A DNA stretch of 64,000 nt, taken from the NCBI GenBank assembly GCA_044361315.1, contig JBIKJA010000004.1, positions 154,553 through 218,552 of the forward strand, given 5' to 3'. The notes below the pieces were generated by a model. The model had not been told where the DNA came from, did no database searches, and saw nothing but the letters and a program-made list of their open reading frames with translations. The stretch's first letter is position 1; every line of letters starts with the position of its first letter. The DNA comes from Crocinitomix sp044361315 (GTDB lineage: Bacteria; Bacteroidota; Bacteroidia; Flavobacteriales_D; Crocinitomicaceae). Made by a program: the position numbers and the translations under genes. Below, in pieces: positions 27,951 through 36,799 of the stretch.

Positions 27951-29246
27951 ATGTTAGCATACAAAAGTTCACTCGATTTCGCTAAAGAAAAAGATTTAAA
28001 TGATCCGTTGAGAGCTTATCGAGACCGATTTTATATTCCGGTAATCAATGGAATTGAAACAATTTATTTCACTGGAAATTCATTAGGATTACAGCCTAAA
28101 TCAACAAAATCATACATTGATCAAGAGTTAGACGCATGGAAAAATTGGGGTGTTGAAGGGCATTTTGAAGCCATTAAACCTTGGTTTGCCTACCACGAGT
28201 TTTTATCCGAAAAAGCAGCAAAAATTGTCGGGGCCAAAGCTTCGGAGGTTGTAGTTACACATAGTTTAACCACCAATTTACATTTATTGATGGTGTCTTT
28301 TTATTTACCGACTTCGTCTCGGTTTAAAATTCTTTGCGAAAAAAAGGCCTTTCCTTCGGATCAATATGCGTTAGAATCGCAAGTAAGATTTCATGGGTAC
28401 AATCCACAAGATGCCATTATTGAAGTTGCCCCAAGGACAGGTGAACATGTCATTCGTTTGGAAGATTTATTGGAAACTATCGCACAGCATGGTGAAGAAA
28501 TTGCTTTGATAATGATTGGTGGGGTTAATTATTATTCAGGCGAATTATTTGACATGGAAGCGATTACCAAAGCTGGTCATCAGGTGGGTGCAAAAGTTGG
28601 GTTCGATTTGGCCCATGCGGCTGGTAATGTCAAGTTAAAATTAAATGAGTGGGGAGTAGATTTTGCAGCTTGGTGTTCGTATAAATATTTGAATTCGAGT
28701 CCCGGAGGAGTTTCAGGAATGTTTGTGCACGAAAGACATGCAAATAACAAAAATTTACCACGCTTTGCAGGATGGTGGGGACATGACAAATCAACTCGTT
28801 TTTTGATGGAACCTGGTTTTAATCCAATACCAGGCGCCGAAGGATGGCAATTAAGCAATGCACCGGTTTTAGGAATGGCTGCTCACTTAGCGTCATTAGA
28901 TATTTTTGATGAAGTTGGCATGGATGCGCTAATTGCGAAACGAATTGATTTGACAAATTATTTAGAATTTTTAATCAATGACCTTACCGCACGAAAGGGC
29001 GATCAATGTGTTTTTGAAATAATTACACCTGCAGATCCAACAAAACGAGGGGCGCAATTGTCAATTCTTTTGAAAGGAATGGGAAAATCACTTTTTGATA
29101 AAATCACAAAAATGGGGGTGATCGCCGATTGGAGAGAGCCCAATGTAATTCGAGTGGCACCAGTGCCTTTTTACAACAGTTTTGAAGATGTGTTTAAATT
29201 TAGCGCGTGTTTGGAACAAGCAATCGATAATGATGGAAACGTATAA
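27951..29246 (+). CDS. kynU: kynureninase
   Basis: 431 residues, full length PLP enzyme that cleaves kynurenine or 3-hydroxykynurenine to anthranilate or 3-hydroxyanthranilate plus alanine. Family blocks are YFTGNSLGLQPKS near 39-52, THSLTTNLHLLMVSFY near 103-118, FPSDQYALESQVR near 134-146, GFDLAHAAGN near 217-226 and CSYKYLNSSPGG with the cofactor lysine K245. It heads a compact run kynU - small membrane protein - kmo - envelope protein, all on the plus strand with overlaps or gaps of a few bases, so one transcript is likely. Confidence 0.96.
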   Translation: MLAYKSSLDFAKEKDLNDPLRAYRDRFYIPVINGIETIYFTGNSLGLQPKSTKSYIDQELDAWKNWGVEGHFEAIKPWFAYHEFLSEKAAKIVGAKASEVVVTHSLTTNLHLLMVSFYLPTSSRFKILCEKKAFPSDQYALESQVRFHGYNPQDAIIEVAPRTGEHVIRLEDLLETIAQHGEEIALIMIGGVNYYSGELFDMEAITKAGHQVGAKVGFDLAHAAGNVKLKLNEWGVDFAAWCSYKYLNSSPGGVSGMFVHERHANNKNLPRFAGWWGHDKSTRFLMEPGFNPIPGAEGWQLSNAPVLGMAAHLASLDIFDEVGMDALIAKRIDLTNYLEFLINDLTARKGDQCVFEIITPADPTKRGAQLSILLKGMGKSLFDKITKMGVIADWREPNVIRVAPVPFYNSFEDVFKFSACLEQAIDNDGNV

Positions 29247-29445
29247 TCCCGAAATAGTTAGTCAATACTTAAATGGTGCAGCTACTGAGGGTATTCCAAT
29301 GATGAAATTAATGGCGCAAGTAGTAGTTATTTTGGTTATTGGATTGGTTTTATGGCGAATTAGTTCGGCGTTTAATAGAAAAAAGAATGTGCAACGACAA
29401 ACCATGTTTAATGATTCAAGATTTCAAAAACATTGGCGAAAATAA
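29230..29445 (+). CDS. small single-pass membrane protein between kynU and kmo
   Basis: 71 residues from ATG 29230 (or 69 from 29233), starting inside the last codons of kynU in another frame, a 17-base overlap. One strongly hydrophobic helix (MAQVVVILVIGLVLWRIS, about 27-44) is followed by a short basic tail (NRKKNVQRQ ... KHWRK), which predicts the C-terminus inside. No cysteine or known motif. Position and tight coupling suggest coexpression with the kynurenine enzymes; function unknown. Confidence 0.7.
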   Translation: MMETYNPEIVSQYLNGAATEGIPMMKLMAQVVVILVIGLVLWRISSAFNRKKNVQRQTMFNDSRFQKHWRK

Positions 29446-29451
29446 AATTTT

Positions 29452-30804
29452 ATGAATAAAGAAAAAAACGCAATTATTGTTGGAGCTGGTTTAGTAGGCT
29501 CACTGTGGGCAATATATCTGTCAAAAGCCGGGTATAAAGTAACCATTTACGAACGACGAAAAGATATCAGAAAAGCGGAAATATCTGCTGGGAAATCAAT
29601 CAATTTAGCCTTGTCTTATCGTGGTTGGACCGCGTTAAAAGGTGTGGGAATTGAAGATGAAATTAAATCGATTGCGATCCCAATGCCCGGTCGAATCATG
29701 CACAGTGAAATTGGCGAACAAACGTACCAACCTTATGGCAAGTCGGGGGAGGCCATTTATTCAGTTTCTCGAGGTGGCATAAATGCAAAAATGATGGATC
29801 TTGCTGAAAATTTGGGTAAAGCAACGATCCATTATAACATTCAATGCACAGGGGCTGATTTAAATGCAGGAATAATTTATTTGGAAAATCTACTTACGAA
29901 AGAAAAGTTTCAAGACCAAGCGGACGTCGTTTTTGCCTGTGATGGTGCTTTTTCTGCAGTTCGTTATACCGCCATGCAAAAAATGGATCGATTTGATTAT
30001 AGCCAAGATTATATCGACGATGGCTACCGCGAGTTGTTATTGCCTGCAAATGAAGATGGTTCGTATCGAATGGAAAAAAACGCCTTGCATATCTGGCCAC
30101 GTGGTCGTTTTATGCTCATTGCGCTTCCAAACGAAGATGGTTCTTTCACGTGTACATTATTTATGCCGTATAAAGGCGATAAATCATTCGAGTCACTCAA
30201 CAACGATCAGGCTGTGGTAGATTTTTTCAAAGAAACCTTTCCAGATTTCTACGATTTATCGCCAGATTTACTTCATTCTTGGCACAGTCATCCTTTGTCT
30301 TCTTTAGCCATTGTTAGATGTTATCCTTGGACAATGGGAAAATTTGCCTTGATGGGTGATGCAGCTCATGCAACCGTTCCTTTTTATGGACAAGGAATGA
30401 ATGGCGGTTTTGAAGATTGTACCGTAATGGCGCAATTAATGGAAAAACATGCTGAGGACTGGACCAAAGTCTTTGAAGAATATCAAGTTTTACGGAAACC
30501 AGATGGGGATGCTTTACAAGATTTGTCCGTACAAAATTATTTTGTAATGCGTGATTTTGTGGCTGATCCAATGTTTTTATTGCAAAAAAAGATTGAAGGC
30601 CGATTTAGCGAATTGTACCCAAATAAATGGCTTCCGTTATACAGCCAAGTTTCTTTTTCTGATACGCGTTATTCAGATGCATGGAAAGCCGGACTTAAAC
30701 AGGATGCGATTATGAAAAAAGTGATGGATCGATTAGACATCGCTCAAGTTTGGGACTCAAAAGAAATTGAAGAAAATATTTTGAATTTAATCGACCAAGA
30801 ATGA
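29452..30804 (+). CDS. kmo: kynurenine 3-monooxygenase
   Basis: 450 residues. FAD-dependent hydroxylase converting kynurenine to 3-hydroxykynurenine with NADPH and O2. The Rossmann motif GAGLVGSLWAIYLSKAGYKVTIYERR is near 11-36, the substrate-side block SAGKSINLALSYRGWTAL near 46-63, the second FAD block LMGDAAHATVPFYGQGMNGGFEDC near 301-324, and a C-terminal region (about 385-450) corresponding to the membrane-proximal part of the family. It is six bases after the small membrane protein and overlaps the next gene by four bases (ATGA). Confidence 0.95.
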   Translation: MNKEKNAIIVGAGLVGSLWAIYLSKAGYKVTIYERRKDIRKAEISAGKSINLALSYRGWTALKGVGIEDEIKSIAIPMPGRIMHSEIGEQTYQPYGKSGEAIYSVSRGGINAKMMDLAENLGKATIHYNIQCTGADLNAGIIYLENLLTKEKFQDQADVVFACDGAFSAVRYTAMQKMDRFDYSQDYIDDGYRELLLPANEDGSYRMEKNALHIWPRGRFMLIALPNEDGSFTCTLFMPYKGDKSFESLNNDQAVVDFFKETFPDFYDLSPDLLHSWHSHPLSSLAIVRCYPWTMGKFALMGDAAHATVPFYGQGMNGGFEDCTVMAQLMEKHAEDWTKVFEEYQVLRKPDGDALQDLSVQNYFVMRDFVADPMFLLQKKIEGRFSELYPNKWLPLYSQVSFSDTRYSDAWKAGLKQDAIMKKVMDRLDIAQVWDSKEIEENILNLIDQE

Positions 30805-31649
30805 TAAAATCAGTAATTCTTTTCCTTGCCATGGGGAGTTTTTTTTCCTCGTTTGGTCAATTAGATGGGCATTTTGAAAAAAGAAATACATCTAGAAAAA
30901 GTGATAATCCATTTTCGAAAGAAAAAACATGGGGATATTTACTTTGGAGTGAAAATGCGAGTCATTATCGTCCTATAGGTTGGCATGTAGATGTAGGTTT
31001 AACCTACATGGCGGGTAATAATGCGGATGATGAAGGACGAACCTATGATTTATCTCCCTCTGGTACCCCTGGTTATTATTTGGAAGGTGGTATGCAACAT
31101 CTCTTTAAAAATAGAAAAATATTGTTCAATTATGTCGATTGGGGTATTGGCCTAAAACACTTTGGTGGTTTGGAGAAATATACGTTCGAGTCAGTTTCGG
31201 ATCTTGGAAGTTTTAATTTTGGATCGGTGTTTGCCCGAGGTGCAATTCATAGCATTTGGCAATTTTCAAAATATAATTTCTTTGATCAATCGATTGGTTT
31301 TAATGTAGATTACAGAATTTATGGAGGAAAAGATAAACAGGCCGAAGGAGATTATCTTTCTCCAATTCCTTCAGATAATCAAGGGAAATTTGTTGCACAA
31401 TTACATTATTCGCTCGGTTTTGGTATTAAAATGAAAGATGGTTTGTTTTTGGTACCTACGGTTCAAACGCCTATTTTAACTATGGTTAATTTTAATGATT
31501 TTAATCCTTCACACAAATGGTTTAATAGCCGCTATCAACCGTTGATATTTGCGGTAAAACTTGCATGGCTTTTGCCAAAGTCTGGTTGTCCAAAAGTATT
31601 TGATGCTGATGGGGAGCGACAGTCGTTAGAATATGAAATGAGACAGTAG
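30801..31649 (+). CDS. hypothetical exported, probably outer-membrane, protein
   Basis: 282 residues. A signal peptide (MIKSVILFLAMGSFFSSFGQ) is followed by a sequence rich in alternating hydrophobic and aromatic residues, such as GWHVDVGLTYMAG, HFGGLEKYTFES and FVAQLHYSLGFGIKM, typical of small beta-barrels. No family recognised. It begins on the last codon of kmo (four-base overlap) and is therefore in the kynurenine operon, but a role there is only a positional inference. Confidence 0.7.
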   Translation: MIKSVILFLAMGSFFSSFGQLDGHFEKRNTSRKSDNPFSKEKTWGYLLWSENASHYRPIGWHVDVGLTYMAGNNADDEGRTYDLSPSGTPGYYLEGGMQHLFKNRKILFNYVDWGIGLKHFGGLEKYTFESVSDLGSFNFGSVFARGAIHSIWQFSKYNFFDQSIGFNVDYRIYGGKDKQAEGDYLSPIPSDNQGKFVAQLHYSLGFGIKMKDGLFLVPTVQTPILTMVNFNDFNPSHKWFNSRYQPLIFAVKLAWLLPKSGCPKVFDADGERQSLEYEMRQ

Positions 31650-31790
31650 AAACTCTGTGATCATAGCTAGGCTTTCTTATGAAGGTTGATTTAATAAGTT
31701 AAATGCTATATGTTTTATTTTAATTTGGTCGTTTATTCTTTTCCATGGTAAGGATTTCTTATTTTCGTTGGAACTTTAATATAAGACACG

Positions 31791-32558
31791 ATGAAAATGA
31801 AATTAGTTGGAATGTTGGCATTTACAGGATTAATTGCCCAATTCGCCCTTGCACAAACACCAAATTTGCATCCTAAAGTAGATTTAAGGCTTGGAATTAC
31901 TAGTAATGAGGGAAATAATGGATTAGCGGTTGCTTACAATCCGAGTAAGAATTTATACTACACTGTGTATGCTGGAAATGCCATTTTTACAATGGAAGTG
32001 CATAAAAGCACTGGTGAGTCGATTAAAGTAATGCCTATCGGTGGTGATTTACGCGGATTATGGTACAATGAATCGAAAGCACGTCTAGAAGGAATTTTAT
32101 TTGAGAATGCTGGCACCTGTTCGTTTGAGTTAGATGGAAATGGTTTTCCTTCTTCTATCTCAACGACAAGTTTTGGCTATGGAATGGGTGCTCAAGATGT
32201 TGCAGTTTATAACAAAGGGAAAGTATATTTCGCAGATTATTCTGGGGTAAGTAGCTTTAAGCAAGATAAAGGCAAAGGCAAACTCAGCAAACACGTTGAT
32301 TTAGAGAATTATACAGCCATTAATTTTGGTGGTTTTATTCATACGGGCGTTATTGGGCATGAATTTGGGTTTTTTGATTACGAAGAAAATGTTCTGATGT
32401 TGGTAAATGCAAAAACGATGCGTATCACTGCTAAAGTCACTATTAGTATCCAAGAAGAAATAGAATCTTTGGAAAATTTCCGCATCTCTTATTGCAATAG
32501 CCGTTTGTTTATTTACAATGGTTATAGTAGAGAATGGATTGGGTACAAAATCTTCTAA
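31791..32558 (+). CDS. hypothetical secreted protein, beta-propeller-like
   Basis: 255 residues with a signal peptide (MKMKLVGMLAFTGLIAQFALA). The mature part has repeating beta segments such as GLAVAYNPSKNLYYTVYAG, GLWYNESKARLEGILFE and DVAVYNKGKVYFADYSG, spaced about 45 residues apart, like blades of an NHL/WD-type propeller. No sorting domain, so it is likely periplasmic. Function unknown. A terminator follows. Confidence 0.65.
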   Translation: MKMKLVGMLAFTGLIAQFALAQTPNLHPKVDLRLGITSNEGNNGLAVAYNPSKNLYYTVYAGNAIFTMEVHKSTGESIKVMPIGGDLRGLWYNESKARLEGILFENAGTCSFELDGNGFPSSISTTSFGYGMGAQDVAVYNKGKVYFADYSGVSSFKQDKGKGKLSKHVDLENYTAINFGGFIHTGVIGHEFGFFDYEENVLMLVNAKTMRITAKVTISIQEEIESLENFRISYCNSRLFIYNGYSREWIGYKIF

Positions 32559-32610
32559 CCAATAAACGATCTTTTACTTTGAATATTTAAGTCAAATTGA
32601 GCTATGAAAC

Positions 32611-32650
32611 AAATCCTGTCGCCGAAGCTAATTTCGGGGCAGGATTTTTT
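32611..32650 (+). terminator. rho-independent terminator
   Basis: Eight-base outer stem (32611-32618 with 32640-32647) and a five-pair inner stem (32622-32626 with 32633-32637), followed by a T-rich tail, 52 bases after the stop at 32558. Confidence 0.75.
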
Positions 32651-32827
32651 GTTTGTCGGTAGATCAGTTCGAAATCGAATTTCATACGTTAATCTTTAAG
32701 AAAAAGGATTAAGCTGAGTGTATAAGTTCCTATTTTTATCCAGTTTAGGAAGTTGGATTGGTTTTTACAATCCCCAATGTTCTTATTCTTGAATGATGCA
32801 TTGAAAATCCATCACCTCCGTAAAATT

Positions 32828-32860
32828 AAAAAGGGGATCACCAATGGCAACCCCCTTTTT
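32828..32860 (-). terminator. terminator of the T9SS type B gene
   Basis: Nine-base stem (32852-32860 with 32828-32836) with a 15-base loop; on the minus strand the 3' arm ends in five T followed by AATTTTA. It lies 18 bases beyond the stop of the large PKD protein. Confidence 0.7.
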
Positions 32861-32878
32861 AGCATTAAATCTTTAATT

Positions 32879-35800
32879 TTATTTACTTCCGACAATTTGT
32901 AAACTGCCTTGTCCAGCTAGTTTTTCACCGTTGTCAGCTTTTGCTTCGTACACGTAGAAATAAACTCCATCTGAACAGTTGCTTCCGCTCATGTCTGTTC
33001 CATCCCATGTTCCGTTTGGTGTAGAGATTTCTCCAACTTTTACGCCCCAACGGTTGGTGATCGTAACACTCAATTCTGAAATTGAAGCCGATTTGAATTC
33101 AAATGTAAATACATCGTTGTTTCCATCGCCGTTAGGACTGAAAATGTTCACCCCATCAAAGGCAATTGGTTCGAATACTGTGATTATTTTACAAGTAGTA
33201 TCTGAACAACCATTTTTATTGAATGCAATCAAACAAACAGTAACATCGTAAGTTTCTCCAATTGCTTCATATACGGTGTCCAATGTTTCAAAGAAATCAT
33301 GTGAAATATACCAATCAGTAGCTGGACTGTAAATGCTCCAGAAGAACGTTGTATCCGCCAAAGGATCTAATGGATTTGCGAAGTATTGCGAAGTATTGGT
33401 GAAAAGAACTTCTACCGGTGCAGTACCTTTTAAATCAAAGTTCAATTGCGCCGAAGTCACGTCAAAGTTTGCGATTGGATTCAAGGAATCAACTGTGATG
33501 ATTTGAGTAATCACACAACCATTTGCATCAGTTGCAGTAATTCTATAATCACCAGGATTTCTTCCTCCCCAAGTTGTATTGGTCGTAGTTGCTCCAGTTG
33601 CTAAATCTTCCCAAACGTAATCGTAGTCAGGTGTTCCTCCCGATGCTGACGCATAAACTTGACCATTTCCATTTTGATAACCGAATAATCGGCAATAAGC
33701 TGGATCGTATCCTGTATCTTCATTGAAATACAACAATGGAGGTTCAGTCATTGTGATGGTAAGAACGTAAGAACATCCTCTTGCATCATTGATTGTTAAG
33801 ACATACTCACCAGCAGCTACATTCACTGAATCTGCTGCGAAACCATTTGGAACATCTGTTTCAGGGGCCCAGAAATAAGCCATTGGATTGTTGATGTCTT
33901 CTCCAGTTACGGAGTCAATTACAATAATTCCAAGATCTCCAAAACACAATGGAGGCATTATTCTGTAGAAAGGTTCTAAAGCAGGAGGATCATTAATCAC
34001 GATGGTCGCTGTTGCAGCACATCCTGATTCGTCAACCACAGTGACGAAGTAAGTACCAGCAGTTAATGAATTTGCAGTTGTCGAACCGCCAATATTTAAA
34101 ACAGTACCACCTACGTTTGTAATTTCAATTTCAAAGAATCCACTACCACCAGAAACGAACGCAGTGATTGATCCATCAGAGAATCCGAAACAAGTTGGTT
34201 CGTTGAAAATTATATCCACCACTGGCTCTAAATAAATAATAATCGTTTTAGTAAAAGTGTGAGTACATCCATCATCCGTTGAAACTGTTAATGAGATTGT
34301 ATAAGTTCCAATTGCTCCATACGTATGAGATGGGTTTTCTAAAGCAGAACCAGATCCGTCACCGAAATCCCAATCCCATTCAGTAATTGTACCCCCACCA
34401 GGAATTGTAGAGAAATCTACAAAATCAACCTCGTTGATTATACAAGCACTTCCTAATCCGTCCGCCGAGGAAACACCATCTACTTCATATTCGAAATCTG
34501 CAACTGGTTGCGGATATACTTCAACAATAAAGGTTGCTTCATCATCTGGACATGGATCAACTCCATCCACAGTGTAAGTAAATTCATAAGTGCCACCTAA
34601 TCCAGCTACGTTTAATATTCCGGTTGCTTCGTTAAATTGGCCAGAGAAAGTTACTTCATCAAAATCTCCAAGTGGGTTTGCGCCATCTGAAATTAAGTCG
34701 TGTAAATCAACCGTTGTTCCAGCTGTTCCGCAAAGCGCGATGGCCGAATCGTTACCTGCTGCATCACTTCCTCCAAAGTCGATTTCAACAAGTACAGCAT
34801 CAAAACATCCACCTGCCGTATCAGCAATCATTAACCAAACTTCATCATCTGGTCCCATCATAGGGCCTGCAAAAATTGGTTCTGTTTGAGATGCGCTATC
34901 AGGCATTTCAGTGAAGAATAAAATAACGGTATTGTCAATGTCATTTACATCTTCGAACACTAAAGTAGTGATGTCAAATTCATCGCAGAATGATCCTGGG
35001 TCAGTAATTTCGATTTGTGGTCCTTCCGTAAATTCCACCACAATTGTTTTTGTGATTTCACCTTCCAAACAATCAGAAATTGGTGTTCCAGTAACTGTAT
35101 ACGTTGTTGTTTCCGTTGGATTTACCACAATAATTGGCCCATCAGTTGGCATATCTGGATCGAAAGGATCTGATTCCCAAACCCAATCATAATCACCAGC
35201 ATTTGGTCCATCAACCGTTAAAGTTACTGGATTTCCTTGACAACTTTGTGCAGTATCAATTGTTGGATTACATTCGCTAATCAAACCACCGCCTAAACCA
35301 CCAGCTGATTCGTAATCAATATAATATAAACTTGAAAACGCACTTTCAACAGCATCAGAACTTAATACGATAGCATACGTAAAGTTGATAGAATCACCAG
35401 CAGTGAGAGTAGATTTGTGCGCTAAAGAAATCGCGGCATCTGCAACAGCAACAGCGCCAACTACACCAGTTAAACCACCAGTTCCATTCCAAATATCAGA
35501 TCCATCTCTGTTTGAGAATCCACCATGAGAAACACGGAAAGCATCACCCAAAGCCCCAAAACCCATGTAAGAAGGGTGCGGAGATGGTTGTGTTGCAGAA
35601 ACTAATACTTTTTGACAATCCAATTCTGGTTGAGATTCGATTGTATTAGTAGTCGTGAAACTACCTCCAATTGGTTGATTGTTATCTGGGTCAACATTTC
35701 TGTAGTAGTAAATATCTGTTAAAGTAGACCCAGTAGTATTTATTAAGGTTACCTCGGTAGTGTAGAACAATTCTGTCATTACCAAGTGATATTTAACATT

Positions 35801-36241
35801 AATAATAACTCCAGCGACAGAACCTTCCCATTCAACAGTAATACAATCGCCCTCCACAGTATGCGTGATTGGTTTAAGTGGGTTGTTAATTACTCCAAAA
35901 ACATCATAGTTATTGCTGTAATTTACACCAGCAATTTCAATACCCCAGCCATTTTCAGGTGTTCCTGGCACGAAGAAATCGCCATCAAATAGGCCGGCAC
36001 CCCAACCAGTATCACTTGGATCGGCTACGAATCCACATGCGGTTGCACCACCACCACCACGAGCGTGAAAACCAGCACCTGCAAAGGTACCTTCTTTCCC
36101 TCTTGGTCCATCTACAGCTACATTCACCAAATCTCCCATCAGGTAGGCGTTTCCGGCAACTAATTGCCCGTAAGCACTTGACCCAAGTAGAAATACCATG
36201 GCAATAATGAAGCTTGATTTTAAACTTTTTGTTACTAACAT
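32879..36241 (-). CDS. large PKD/SprB-repeat surface protein with T9SS type B sorting domain
   Basis: About 1120 residues from ATG 36241, which begins a signal peptide (MLVTKSLKSSFIIAMVFLLGSSAYGQ); an upstream in-frame ATG at 36298 overlaps the preceding gene and is unlikely. The N-terminal domain (about 27-330) is shared with the paralogue at 36800 (GNAYLMGDLVNVAVDG ... GAGFHARG). A Cys-rich Ig-like region follows, then a PKD domain (WDWDFGDGSGSALENPSHTY, about 630-650) and SprB-type repeats with G-T-Y-x-V-x-V-x-D motifs. The C-terminal ~95 residues (FSPNGDGNNDVFTFEF ... SDGVYFYVYEA) are the gliding-motility-associated type B sorting domain. It is predicted to be secreted or surface-attached through T9SS. 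It sits 20 bases after its small partner gene. Confidence 0.85.
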   Translation of the reverse strand: MLVTKSLKSSFIIAMVFLLGSSAYGQLVAGNAYLMGDLVNVAVDGPRGKEGTFAGAGFHARGGGGATACGFVADPSDTGWGAGLFDGDFFVPGTPENGWGIEIAGVNYSNNYDVFGVINNPLKPITHTVEGDCITVEWEGSVAGVIINVKYHLVMTELFYTTEVTLINTTGSTLTDIYYYRNVDPDNNQPIGGSFTTTNTIESQPELDCQKVLVSATQPSPHPSYMGFGALGDAFRVSHGGFSNRDGSDIWNGTGGLTGVVGAVAVADAAISLAHKSTLTAGDSINFTYAIVLSSDAVESAFSSLYYIDYESAGGLGGGLISECNPTIDTAQSCQGNPVTLTVDGPNAGDYDWVWESDPFDPDMPTDGPIIVVNPTETTTYTVTGTPISDCLEGEITKTIVVEFTEGPQIEITDPGSFCDEFDITTLVFEDVNDIDNTVILFFTEMPDSASQTEPIFAGPMMGPDDEVWLMIADTAGGCFDAVLVEIDFGGSDAAGNDSAIALCGTAGTTVDLHDLISDGANPLGDFDEVTFSGQFNEATGILNVAGLGGTYEFTYTVDGVDPCPDDEATFIVEVYPQPVADFEYEVDGVSSADGLGSACIINEVDFVDFSTIPGGGTITEWDWDFGDGSGSALENPSHTYGAIGTYTISLTVSTDDGCTHTFTKTIIIYLEPVVDIIFNEPTCFGFSDGSITAFVSGGSGFFEIEITNVGGTVLNIGGSTTANSLTAGTYFVTVVDESGCAATATIVINDPPALEPFYRIMPPLCFGDLGIIVIDSVTGEDINNPMAYFWAPETDVPNGFAADSVNVAAGEYVLTINDARGCSYVLTITMTEPPLLYFNEDTGYDPAYCRLFGYQNGNGQVYASASGGTPDYDYVWEDLATGATTTNTTWGGRNPGDYRITATDANGCVITQIITVDSLNPIANFDVTSAQLNFDLKGTAPVEVLFTNTSQYFANPLDPLADTTFFWSIYSPATDWYISHDFFETLDTVYEAIGETYDVTVCLIAFNKNGCSDTTCKIITVFEPIAFDGVNIFSPNGDGNNDVFTFEFKSASISELSVTITNRWGVKVGEISTPNGTWDGTDMSGSNCSDGVYFYVYEAKADNGEKLAGQGSLQIVGSK

Positions 36242-36261
36242 AATTCTATTTTTTGTAAGAT

Positions 36262-36615
36262 TTAATGACAAAGACTTAAAAGGTACGCATTCCACCATTC
36301 AAGGTCTTTTGCACCATTTGTTCTATCCAAATAAACGTGGATATAAAGTTTTTTACTTGCAAAATCTGCTACATAACTCACTAAATTATTAGAGTGGAAG
36401 CCACAAAGTTTTGTTGCTTGTTCTGCACTTGTCCAGTTTAAATTTGTTGCATCTGCAACATAATATTCTTGAACTGGTTTTGCATTGTCTAAAACGACAC
36501 AAAAATTTCCTGTCACAGTTGCAACACTTCTTTTACTCGGTCCCCCATCTTGCGAAAAAGCGATCGAAGTGACAGAAATGGCTACCAAAAGGAGTAATTT
36601 CTTTAAATTGTTCAT
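36262..36615 (-). CDS. small secreted three-cysteine protein (copy 1 of duplicated cassette)
   Basis: 117 residues with a signal peptide (MNNLKKLLLLVAISVTSIAFSQ). The mature ~95 residues contain three cysteines, in NFCVVLDN, TKLCGFHSNNL and the C-terminal LLSLCH, all conserved in the paralogue at 39097-39459. The shared core is NFCV-LDN ... EYYVADA-LNW ... EQATKLCGF ... DFA-KKLYIH-YL-RTNG. No known family recognised. It immediately precedes the large type B protein by 20 bases, the same spacing as in copy 2, suggesting the two products work together or share export timing. Confidence 0.75.
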   Translation of the reverse strand: MNNLKKLLLLVAISVTSIAFSQDGGPSKRSVATVTGNFCVVLDNAKPVQEYYVADATNLNWTSAEQATKLCGFHSNNLVSYVADFASKKLYIHVYLDRTNGAKDLEWWNAYLLSLCH

Positions 36616-36740
36616 TTGTTTTATTTTTTAAAGGTGTAAAATTATCAATAAATATCAATACACGATTGTTTTCAAATAAGTAGACTCAATTTAGTTAAAA
36701 AAAGTTGCTTGAAGAACTAAAATTTTTTCAATTTGGGTAA

Positions 36741-36778
36741 AAAAAACGATTTTACTCAATTTGGTAAAATCGTTTTTT
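36741..36778 (-). terminator. strong terminator between the two cassette copies
   Basis: Fifteen-base perfect stem (36741-36755 with 36764-36778) with an eight-base loop, and runs of six A and six T at the ends, making it usable in either direction. It lies 21 bases downstream of the type A paralogue and upstream of copy 1. Confidence 0.85.
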
Positions 36779-36799
36779 GACATTAAACAACTATTTTCT

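Larger units (their letters stand above)
32559..32878. other. 320-base intergenic region with two terminators
   Basis: The gap between two convergent genes holds a plus-strand terminator at 32611-32650 and a minus-strand terminator at 32828-32860. Between them, 32651-32827 shows no open frame with coding character and no RNA gene that I recognise. Confidence 0.6.
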
